Assembly: GCA_022360105.1 (NCBI GenBank)
Contig: JAKSDL010000575.1
Coordinates: 1-7,923 of the forward strand
Length of the DNA: 7,923 nucleotides
Origin: Pseudomonadota bacterium
Lineage (GTDB): Bacteria > SAR324 > XYD2-FULL-50-16 > JAHJRI01
Reading direction: 5' to 3'
The position numbers were made by a program, and so were the translations under genes. Under the pieces are notes generated by a model, which was not told the origin of the DNA, ran no database searches, and saw nothing but the letters and a program-made list of their open reading frames with translations. Shown here piece by piece: positions 1 through 6,755 of this stretch. Position 1 is the first letter of the stretch, and the number at the start of each line of letters is the position of its first letter.

Positions 1-539
<539 letters not shown>

Positions 540-689
540 AAAACAACTCCTTAAAGGAAGACGACGATTCCAGGTTACTGGCAATTGTCGGGAAAACAGC
601 CTGAGATAAACGATTACGAAAAGACTTCACAGTTACACAAGACGAGAATATCAAGACAACAGTAGTTCTCAAAGAGCTACTAAGAGATA
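540..689 (+). other. 23S-5S internal transcribed spacer, no tRNA
   Basis: These 150 bases separate the 23S 3' end from the 5S 5' end and would be transcribed as part of the rRNA precursor. No tRNA fold or CCA end is visible. A short inverted repeat, TCCTT/AAGGA, lies near 549-559 and may belong to a processing stem. The true processing partner upstream of 23S is outside the window, so the RNase III site cannot be located. Confidence 0.7.
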
Positions 690-807
690 TTCCGGCGGCT
701 ATAGCGAGGGGGCCACACCTGTTCCCATTTCGAACACAGAAGTAAAGTCCCTCAGCGCCGATGGTACTGCACGGGTGACTGTGTGGGAGAGTAGGACGCC
801 GCCGGAT
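690..807 (+). rRNA. rrf: 5S ribosomal RNA
   Basis: This is a complete 5S rRNA of about 118 bases. The two ends form a perfect 9-bp helix I: TCCGGCGGC at 691-699 pairs with GCCGCCGGA at 798-806. Internal conserved blocks are TCGAACACAGAAGT around 732-745, AGCGCCGATGGTACTG around 754-769 and GAGAGTAGG around 787-795. It is the last gene of the rRNA operon; no tRNA follows before the terminator at 875. The exact ends may shift by one or two bases. Confidence 0.97.
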
Positions 808-874
808 ACGCTTTCGCCAAGGCTACAGCGCACAGGTACTGAAGCCGACGTCAAGACAATCGTGGAATAAGAAT

Positions 875-912
875 AAAAAGCCCAGCAAGACAGAGTGCCT
901 GCTGGGCTTTTT
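875..912 (+). terminator. Intrinsic terminator of the rRNA operon
   Basis: A perfect 13-bp inverted repeat is present: AAAAAGCCCAGCA at 875-887 pairs with TGCTGGGCTTTTT at 900-912, around a 12-base loop. The GC-rich stem runs into a T-tract, the classic rho-independent form. Because the left arm starts with five A residues, it could also work on the opposite strand. It ends only 17 bases before the start codon at 930, so it may act as a partial barrier or attenuator for that gene. Confidence 0.92.
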
Positions 913-929
913 GCGTTTTAGGGATAAAA

Positions 930-2999
930 ATGAGCAAGCTGAATCAGGTTCTGTTGGGTACAGCGTTACTTTGCCTGGCAATCTGGTATACGTTTTTTGT
1001 CTGGCAACTGACCCTAAGAGCCGTTGATTTAGAGGTTACAACTAATGAAGATACTCCTGTCGAGCTGCCATTAGCAGCTAAAGGCTTAGGAGACGGATCC
1101 GTATCCTTCAACATTTTTGACCAACCAAGTTACGGAACTATTGAAGTTATTGAAGGAAAGTATTTCTATACTCCCGCCAGAAACTATAATGGAAACGACT
1201 TTCTCACCTACAACGTTTCGACCAAGTCAAATTCGGGCAAAAAAGCTGAAGTCAAGATATTCATATTAAAGGTTAACGATCCACCGACAGCAAAGGATTT
1301 ATCTGTCCTAATGATTGAGGACCGACCCACTGACATTTATCTGTCCGGACATGATATTGACGGAGATGAGTTACATTTCCAGATTTTGGATGATCCGAAA
1401 CACGGAGTATTAACTGGCAAAATTCCCAAACTGACTTATACTCCGGCTCAAAACTATAATGGACAGGATAGCTTTACCTACCATGCCCTGGATGGGAAAT
1501 TGAAGAGCAAGCATGCCAGTGTAAAAATTGAGATAGTACCGATTAACGATCCTCCTATACCGCTGACAAAAACCTTACAAGCCTTTGAAAACACAGAGTC
1601 TCATTTTAGCCTGGAAAGTTTAGACCCGGATAGTGAAGAACTACACTATAAGATAATTCGACATCCCACATACGGAAAGCTAAGCATTCAAAACGATAAA
1701 GCAATTTATCATCCGAAAAAAGGCTATACCGGCTTGGATACATTTATATACAGTGTCAAGGATGATCTTTCCGAAAGCGAGCCGCTTCAGGCGAATATTT
1801 CCGTAAATAAGATAAATAAAGAAGTTGACCTTAAGAACGTTTTAAATGCTGTCGTAAAAAGCGGTGGAGTTGCCATTGGGGATTCACTAAACCCTGAACA
1901 TATCGTTCACAACGGTAAATACATTCCGGCATCGGTTCTAAAAATTGTTACAGCAGCGGCTGTGTTGCACTATTTAGGACCGAAATACAGGTTTAAAACA
2001 GAGTTTTATATCGACTCAAAAAGGAATCTTTATGTCAAAGGATATGGAGATCCTAGTCTTTCATCCGATAATTGGCACACCATTGCCAGAACACTAAGAA
2101 AAAAAAGGATTTTTGAAAAAGACTTCAATAATCTGATAATAGATGGATCAGTCTTTTCCAGGTATTTGAACGTTGATGGACGTCGACGCACGACTCATTA
2201 TTATGATGCCCCGCCTTCCGTATTGGCGACTAATCAAAATACAGTTGCTGTCAGAATAAAACAAGATCGAAGAATTAAAGTCGTAAATGAATATACCCCG
2301 TTAACATCCTTGGTTGCAAAAAAGGCAAAGCGATTACCGGTTGGATACCAGCACTTTAATGTGGCAATGGATTCAAATGAGAGCATGAGGTACTCAGCTG
2401 AACTTGCTCAGGCTATTTTCAAGGAATATGGTGTCTTTTTTTCTAAAAAGATTAAGTATGGGATCGTTCCAAAAAACGCAAAACGGATTTATACATTCAG
2501 CCCCAAAAAAAACCTAGAATCGATTGCTAAGGAGATGCTGAAGGAATCCAACAATTTTATAGCAAATCAGCTATTGTTGGTGTTGGCTTATGAGTTAAAA
2601 GGTGAAGGCGTTTCTATTTCAACGGGGGCAGAGATATTAGCTGATTTTTTAACAAAAGAAATCGGGCTGAACGAAAACGACTTTGCTTTGGTGGAAGGGT
2701 CTGGGCTTTCCACGAAAAACAGTTTTGAGCTACTGGCTATGTTAAAAATTGTGAATTATTTTAACGGTTACAAAGATTTGCTACCCCATCTTCGAAACTC
2801 TAAATACAGGGATCTGGCCCAAACAGGCAGGCGTTGGAATATTGTAGCCAAATCCGGGACCTTGAGGAATATAGAAACACTGGCCGGTTTCATTCAGGTC
2901 CGCAGGAAGGAATGGAAGCCTTTTGTGATTATGTTGAAAAACGAAGAGCAAAAACGCGGGACGATTGTGGAAATCATAGCCAAATATTACAATAGCTAG
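930..2999 (+). CDS. Ig/cadherin-like repeat protein with PBP4-type D-Ala-D-Ala carboxypeptidase/endopeptidase domain (peptidase S13)
   Basis: A 689-residue cell-envelope protein. Residues 6-27 form one hydrophobic segment, probably a signal anchor that leaves the rest in the periplasm. Residues about 33-293 are three Ig/cadherin-like repeats with an exact 90-residue period: the Y-[TH]-P-x5-Y-[NT]-G-x-D motif starts at Y80, Y170 and Y260, and NDPP ends repeats 1 and 2. Repeat 2 has a canonical DIDGDEL calcium-type motif (142-148). Residues about 300-689 match peptidase S13 (E. coli DacB/PBP4), which trims or cleaves peptidoglycan cross-links. All three active-site motifs are present: S335-V-L-K338, S540-N541-N542 and K641-S642-G643, with conserved APPSVLATNQN (427-437) and VEGSGLS (588-594). 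KSG replaces the commoner KTG, a conservative change. An AGGGA sequence at 920-924 lies 5 bases before the ATG. The catalytic family is well supported; the repeat role (wall or surface binding) is inferred. Confidence 0.9.
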   Translation: MSKLNQVLLGTALLCLAIWYTFFVWQLTLRAVDLEVTTNEDTPVELPLAAKGLGDGSVSFNIFDQPSYGTIEVIEGKYFYTPARNYNGNDFLTYNVSTKSNSGKKAEVKIFILKVNDPPTAKDLSVLMIEDRPTDIYLSGHDIDGDELHFQILDDPKHGVLTGKIPKLTYTPAQNYNGQDSFTYHALDGKLKSKHASVKIEIVPINDPPIPLTKTLQAFENTESHFSLESLDPDSEELHYKIIRHPTYGKLSIQNDKAIYHPKKGYTGLDTFIYSVKDDLSESEPLQANISVNKINKEVDLKNVLNAVVKSGGVAIGDSLNPEHIVHNGKYIPASVLKIVTAAAVLHYLGPKYRFKTEFYIDSKRNLYVKGYGDPSLSSDNWHTIARTLRKKRIFEKDFNNLIIDGSVFSRYLNVDGRRRTTHYYDAPPSVLATNQNTVAVRIKQDRRIKVVNEYTPLTSLVAKKAKRLPVGYQHFNVAMDSNESMRYSAELAQAIFKEYGVFFSKKIKYGIVPKNAKRIYTFSPKKNLESIAKEMLKESNNFIANQLLLVLAYELKGEGVSISTGAEILADFLTKEIGLNENDFALVEGSGLSTKNSFELLAMLKIVNYFNGYKDLLPHLRNSKYRDLAQTGRRWNIVAKSGTLRNIETLAGFIQVRRKEWKPFVIMLKNEEQKRGTIVEIIAKYYNS

Positions 3000-3020
3000 C
3001 AAAGCCCGCGTCTGTAGTTC

Positions 3021-6008
3021 CTAAATGGGATATGGCTCAAACAATGAATCGGGGTAATCTTTTTTATCACTTTCGACGATTGCCTCGCTGGTCACTGCCG
3101 CTGTGGTTGGAGATGAGGCAAGGTGTTTTTCACCAATCCTGATCAAATCTTCCTTGGTTGCAGCTAAAACACCGGCTCTAAATTTTTCGCGGTCAGTGCG
3201 GGATCTTCCCTTGCGTTCATGAATAAATTCAACCACAGCCTTGCCTGCCGGCGAAGCCGGGGTATCCATATTGCTGCAAGTCTGTATGATTGTTTCTTCA
3301 ACATCTTGATCCGTAAAACTTCCGTCTTTCAACCACTCGAACGATTTATCGTAAACCGATAAAGTTCTTCCCAGGTTGGGATCTCTGTACGACAGCAGAC
3401 TGAATAGACCTTCATCAGCGTTATAACTTGACATTGCACCATAAGCTCCACCTTTTTCTCTGATCTCACCATGCAGAAAGCACGATTTCAAAAGGTTGGA
3501 TAATACATATAATTTTGCGCTGTCTTCGTGTGTATAGGGTATGGTTTTATATGATTTAGCGACATAAGATACAGGCGTCGTCGTAAACCATGCTTCCTCT
3601 GATTTGCCGGTGTCGATTGTATTTAGCGTGTCGCCAACTAACTCTTTGGGGAAATCACTTTTACCGGGCTCAGAGTGTAAGTCCATTTTATCAACAAATT
3701 CTTGAATGTGTTTTTCCGACTCCTTGAGAGCCAACTGATCTCCTATGACGAGCATCGATAGATTATCTTTGTTGAGCAACTGGCCAAGCAGATTACGTAA
3801 ATGGTGAACCAACTTCTCCAGCCCGGTTCCAGCCAGGCCGGCAATGAATTTCATAAACTTTATTTGATGAACACCGCTATAAACCTCTTCGTATCTGGCT
3901 CCTTTACCGTAATTTCTGGTAGCCAGGCTAAGCGCGTAGTTGTGACCAACTCGCACGATAGAGTTTATGAGACTGTTTGTCCTTTGTGTGATTAAATCTT
4001 GAATACGGCTTGTCTCATCAAATTTTCGCGGGCCCATTAACAAACCTGCGAGGTCAAAAAGCTGCGATTGATTTCTATTCAGCGCTTTGCTCGATACCGA
4101 GAAATACTCTCGATAAGAATTGGGTTCGTGAATCAGTGCTTCGATGACAGGAGATGCAGAAAATCCTCCTGTGTATAAACTTAGCTTTTCAGCCATGGTT
4201 TCGTACGAGTATTCGCCAGCCCCGGTATTCATTAGCAGACTGCTCAACAGGGGTAGCCAGATCCGTTCACGTTCCGGCAACTCATCCATAGCGAAATACC
4301 AATTATAATAGACAATGCCGTTGGTCGGTCGCTCATAGAAAGTAACATCCAATCCGTTTAAGCCTTTTTTTGCGGGATCGACAAACTTAATATCTTTTGG
4401 GATATCACTGATTTGTAATGATGGAAGAATTGACAGGTCCTCTTTTCTGTCCTGCAGGTCAGCCAGCATTTTGGCGTCAGATATAAGCTGACTGGCTTGT
4501 TCCTGATCCATTTTGGATTTCATTTCATCAAGCATTTTCTGTAACTCGATTCCTCGTTCAGCTTCTAAGTTAGTATCGGGTTTTAAAACAATTTTAACCC
4601 TGTGGGGATTATCCACCAGATGCTTTTTGATTTGCTCTTCCAGGAAAGGTCCCTGTTTGATCTTTTCTTTCAGTTGAGCCAGTGTACTATCAAAATCGAT
4701 GGCAGTGACAGGGTCGCCGCCATGGATCCAGGTACCGAAGAATCGAAAGAGCAGATTCAGGCTATAGGGATAATGACCGCCACTAATCTCACGTGTATCA
4801 AATTCAATCTGGTGGATCGCAGATTCAATTTGATCTTGCGAAATACCTTTTTTCAGGACTTCTTTCAAGGTTTCAATAATCAGTTTTTCGACTTGGTCTG
4901 CATTTTTTTCTGCAACGCCTTGCAGACCAATGCATATAAACGGTTCCCTGATTTCATCTTCAAAACCGGTGGTATCTGCGAGTGATTTACCAAGTTTGGA
5001 TTCAATTAGCTTTTTCCTGACAGGGGCACCGGCATGACCCAGTAAGATCAAGTTGATGATTTGCAGAGACAAAACTTCTAACGGGTCATCAATTTTACAA
5101 GTCAGCCAGGCAAGGGCTACCTGACACCGTTTACCATCGTCATCCTGTTGATTTAATGGATATGTATAAGAGAACTCTTTTGGTTTGTCATATCGTTTTT
5201 CGTCAGGAACAGCTGTTTTCACATCGATTTTTTTAAATCGGCTTAAAACTTGGCGATTAATGGTCTCCAGGCTTTTAGATAAAGGAATGGTTCCGTAGGT
5301 ATAAAAATAGGCGTTGCTCGGATGATAATGAAATTTGTGAAACTCTTGTAACTGCTGGTGAGTAAGATTGATAATTTCCTGAGGATCACCTCCGGAGTTA
5401 TATTTATAGGTAATTGTCGGGAAAAGAGACCGGCTTGTGCAATCATGCATCACCGAGCTTTGTGATGACATGGCGCCTTTCATTTCGCTGTAGACGATGC
5501 CCTGAATAGTAAGAGGGGAATCAGTTGATTCTGAATCGGCAAATTCAAGTCTGTGTCCTTCCTGCTTGAAGCTCTCCTTTGAAAGGATTGGGAAAAATGC
5601 TGCGTCCAAATATACGCTCATCAAATTAAAAAAGTCCTTTTCATTCTGGGTGGAAAACGGGTACATGGTCCAATCGCTTGCCGTAAAAGCATTCATAAAC
5701 GTTTTCATACTCCTGCGAATCATAGAAAAAAAAGGATCACGAACCGGGAATCTTTCAGACCCGCATAAAGCTGTGTGTTCCAGAATATGGGCAACACCGG
5801 TGGAATCTTTAGGAGTGGTTTTAAAAGCAACACTGAAACAATTGTTGTCATCATCATTGCTGAGATGGACCATCACAGCACCAGTTTCTTCATGCTCCAG
5901 TTGATACATGATGTTATTCAAGTGGGGAAGCTGATCAATGCGGACTACTTTGAAACCTTCAATAACCTGTCCTGTTTTGATATCAGGATTGTTTTTATCT
6001 TCCAGCAT
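3021..6008 (-). CDS. PreP-like zinc metallopeptidase, M16C family (insulinase superfamily)
   Basis: At 995 residues this is the normal size for the single-chain PreP/presequence-protease family, clam-shaped zinc enzymes that degrade unstructured peptides. The inverted zinc motif H74-I-L-E77-H78 is intact, and the third ligand is E175 in IVYSEMKG. The second half carries the conserved Arg-Tyr pair that closes on substrate, R850 and Y856 in REKGGAYG, followed by SYRDP at 873-877. Four M16 core domains are implied (about 20-275, 285-475, 550-755 and 785-975), joined by a charged helical hinge at about 480-525. No signal peptide is visible, so a cytoplasmic peptide-scavenging role is inferred. 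The ATG has AAGAGG only 3 bases upstream (6012-6017), which is tight. It converges on the cell-wall gene with a 21-base gap and no terminator-like hairpin between. No frameshift or missing catalytic residue is seen. Confidence 0.93.
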   Translation of the reverse strand: MLEDKNNPDIKTGQVIEGFKVVRIDQLPHLNNIMYQLEHEETGAVMVHLSNDDDNNCFSVAFKTTPKDSTGVAHILEHTALCGSERFPVRDPFFSMIRRSMKTFMNAFTASDWTMYPFSTQNEKDFFNLMSVYLDAAFFPILSKESFKQEGHRLEFADSESTDSPLTIQGIVYSEMKGAMSSQSSVMHDCTSRSLFPTITYKYNSGGDPQEIINLTHQQLQEFHKFHYHPSNAYFYTYGTIPLSKSLETINRQVLSRFKKIDVKTAVPDEKRYDKPKEFSYTYPLNQQDDDGKRCQVALAWLTCKIDDPLEVLSLQIINLILLGHAGAPVRKKLIESKLGKSLADTTGFEDEIREPFICIGLQGVAEKNADQVEKLIIETLKEVLKKGISQDQIESAIHQIEFDTREISGGHYPYSLNLLFRFFGTWIHGGDPVTAIDFDSTLAQLKEKIKQGPFLEEQIKKHLVDNPHRVKIVLKPDTNLEAERGIELQKMLDEMKSKMDQEQASQLISDAKMLADLQDRKEDLSILPSLQISDIPKDIKFVDPAKKGLNGLDVTFYERPTNGIVYYNWYFAMDELPERERIWLPLLSSLLMNTGAGEYSYETMAEKLSLYTGGFSASPVIEALIHEPNSYREYFSVSSKALNRNQSQLFDLAGLLMGPRKFDETSRIQDLITQRTNSLINSIVRVGHNYALSLATRNYGKGARYEEVYSGVHQIKFMKFIAGLAGTGLEKLVHHLRNLLGQLLNKDNLSMLVIGDQLALKESEKHIQEFVDKMDLHSEPGKSDFPKELVGDTLNTIDTGKSEEAWFTTTPVSYVAKSYKTIPYTHEDSAKLYVLSNLLKSCFLHGEIREKGGAYGAMSSYNADEGLFSLLSYRDPNLGRTLSVYDKSFEWLKDGSFTDQDVEETIIQTCSNMDTPASPAGKAVVEFIHERKGRSRTDREKFRAGVLAATKEDLIRIGEKHLASSPTTAAVTSEAIVESDKKDYPDSLFEPYPI

Positions 6009-6037
6009 ATGCCTCTTAATGGTTGATATTATTTGCT

Positions 6038-6066
6038 ATATTAGAATGAATGGAGTCGTTTATCAG
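6038..6066 (-). promoter_or_regulatory. Candidate sigma70-type promoter for the M16C peptidase gene
   Basis: Reading the minus strand, CTGATA (-35, 6061-6066) and TAATAT (-10, 6038-6043) are separated by 17 bases. The -10 ends 29 bases before the start codon, leaving a short leader that contains the AAGAGG ribosome site. The -35 matches the TTGACA consensus at four of six positions. In AT-rich DNA such matches arise by chance, so this is only a candidate. Confidence 0.35.
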
Positions 6067-6124
6067 TTTAACAGGTGCTGATTTACTTTGTATGTTTTTT
6101 GTTCTGACTATTTTCGACAACTTG

Positions 6125-6153
6125 GTCGAAATTTTCAATTTTTCAGAGCATTT
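6125..6153 (+). repeat. Imperfect direct repeat, copy 1
   Basis: Copy 1 of a repeated 28-29-base unit with the pattern G[T/A]CGAAATT, a T-rich middle, then CAGAGCATT. Its first seven bases also form the right arm of a 7-bp stem-loop with TTTCGAC at 6112-6118. Copy 2 starts 49 bases downstream. It could be an operator pair or simply degenerate AT-rich DNA. Confidence 0.5.
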
Positions 6154-6173
6154 CATTGTTTCGTTTTTCAAAC

Positions 6174-6201
6174 GACGAAATTCTATTTTAACAGAGCATT
6201 A
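6174..6201 (+). repeat. Imperfect direct repeat, copy 2
   Basis: Copy 2 of the unit, starting GACGAAATT and ending CAGAGCATT. It matches copy 1 at most positions with a one-base length difference in the T-rich middle. A nearby weak inverted repeat, CGTTT/AAACG at 6162-6174, overlaps its start. No function is recognised. Confidence 0.5.
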
Positions 6202-6435
6202 AAAAATTAGTAAACGTATTATGTCTTCCTGATTCCAAATCACATGGGCTTTTGACAGACATGACATTTTTGAAGAATCAGTTTTTTCTGTAAGTGTTGG
6301 ATTAAAAAAACCAAAAGAAGAACTAATATGTTGAATATAAAGATGATGTGAAGCTGATTATCGAAAGAATGGAAACTAAAAGATGGTTTAGAAATTTGAA
6401 TGGTATGGAGATGGCAGAAGGGTATCCTTAATTTA

Positions 6436-6471
6436 GATTTGGAAACCCAAATCAGTACGATCAAGCTTGAT
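6436..6471. repeat. Stem-loop followed by a 12-bp perfect palindrome
   Basis: GATTTGG at 6436-6442 pairs with CCAAATC at 6447-6453 around a 4-base loop. Seven bases on, ATCAAGCTTGAT at 6460-6471 is a perfect palindrome, the form expected of a dimeric repressor site. It sits about 80 bases upstream of the small basic gene's start codon and just upstream of its candidate -35. The stem-loop has no T-tract on either strand, so a terminator is unlikely. An operator role is an inference from position and symmetry only. Confidence 0.35.
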
Positions 6472-6488
6472 TAAAACAATAAAAACGA

Positions 6489-6517
6489 TTGGATAGGATT
6501 CCGGTTGTTTTTATGTG
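6489..6517 (+). promoter_or_regulatory. Candidate promoter for the small basic protein gene
   Basis: TTGGAT (6489-6494) and TATGTG (6512-6517) are spaced by 17 bases. The -35 is fair and the -10 weak. An alternative AT-rich -10 lies slightly downstream, around GAATAATAG at 6519-6527, without a good -35. Transcription from here would give a leader of roughly 28 bases containing the Shine-Dalgarno. Confidence 0.25.
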
Positions 6518-6541
6518 TGAATAATAGTCGTCTTTGAATAC

Positions 6542-6546
6542 GGAGG
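6542..6546 (+). promoter_or_regulatory. Strong Shine-Dalgarno that fixes the start at 6552
   Basis: GGAGG lies 5 bases before the ATG at 6552. An in-frame TTG at 6534 lies upstream of this site, so a protein starting there would have the ribosome site inside its own coding region. The ATG is therefore the better start. This is the best ribosome-binding site in the window and is good evidence that the small downstream frame is a real gene. Confidence 0.85.
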
Positions 6547-6551
6547 TTAAC

Positions 6552-6755
6552 ATGGGACGAACTTTAACGGGTAAACGAAAAAAGAAACAATCCAAGGCAT
6601 TCAATCCCAAACGTGATTTTTTAAATGAAGCAGTCAAAGATTATTTGCGTAGAGGAGGTAAAATCACTAAAATCATTGATGAAACAGAGGGATATGAGCG
6701 AAGCGGAAGTATACCGAACGAAATGCCGCCAACTGGAGCTATGTTTGGTTGTTAG
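6552..6755 (+). CDS. Small basic protein with RGGK motif, function unknown
   Basis: A 67-residue protein of unknown function, probably cytoplasmic, with no signal peptide or membrane segment. Residues 2-24 are strongly basic (GRTLTGKRKKKQSK), suggesting contact with nucleic acid or an acidic partner. Residues about 22-34 look helical (RDFLNEAVKDYL) and lead into RRGGKITKI at 35-43. The tail is polar and ends PPTGAMFGC with one cysteine at the last position. The helix plus RGGK[I/V] arrangement resembles, from memory, the C-terminal part of SutA, an RNA-polymerase-binding regulator of slow-growing Pseudomonas. SutA's N-terminal tail is acidic, however, and the comparison covers only about 20 residues, so this is a hint and not an assignment. 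Existence is supported by the GGAGG site and by non-random composition. Its last 17 bases overlap the convergent uracil-DNA glycosylase gene. Confidence 0.75.
   Translation: MGRTLTGKRKKKQSKAFNPKRDFLNEAVKDYLRRGGKITKIIDETEGYERSGSIPNEMPPTGAMFGC

Larger units (their letters stand above)
6009..6551. other. Divergent intergenic region, AT-rich, no supported gene
   Basis: About 540 bases lie between the start codons of two divergent genes. I see no convincing coding frame: the longest, on the minus strand at 6240-6464, would start with TTG, has no Shine-Dalgarno and encodes a low-complexity hydrophobic string. What is present: a candidate promoter for each flanking gene, an imperfect direct repeat (6125-6153 and 6174-6201), a 7-bp stem-loop at 6112-6131, another at 6436-6453, and a 12-bp perfect palindrome at 6460-6471. 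It is longer than two simple promoters need, so regulatory sites or an unrecognised small RNA are possible. Confidence 0.6.

Noticed and set aside
651..860. TCAAGACAA occurring both in the 23S-5S spacer (651-659) and after 5S (851-859)
   Set aside because: A nine-base match without flanking similarity is too short to call a repeat or a duplicated 5S flank.
963..974. Cys15 of the 930 protein as a lipoprotein acylation site
   Set aside because: Residues A12-L13-L14-C15 have Leu at the -1 position instead of Gly/Ala/Ser, so this is not a lipobox. A signal anchor is more likely.
2099..2512. Two A8 homopolymer tracts in the peptidase gene (2099-2106 and 2505-2512), considered as phase-variation switches
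   Set aside because: Lysine-rich coding in an AT-leaning gene produces such runs. The frame is intact, and eight bases is short for a phase-variable tract without population data.
3000..3020. Possible bidirectional terminator between the convergent genes at 2999 and 3021
   Set aside because: The 21-base gap holds no inverted repeat with a T-tract.
6252..6257. Perfect TTGACA -35 hexamer on the plus strand
   Set aside because: No acceptable -10 lies 16-18 bases downstream, and the nearest gene start is almost 300 bases away.
6240..6464. Minus-strand 74-codon frame with a hydrophobic stretch
   Set aside because: It would begin with TTG, has no Shine-Dalgarno, and its composition (Ile/Leu/Phe/His-rich) is what AT-rich non-coding DNA gives. 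A single-membrane-span micropeptide cannot be excluded.
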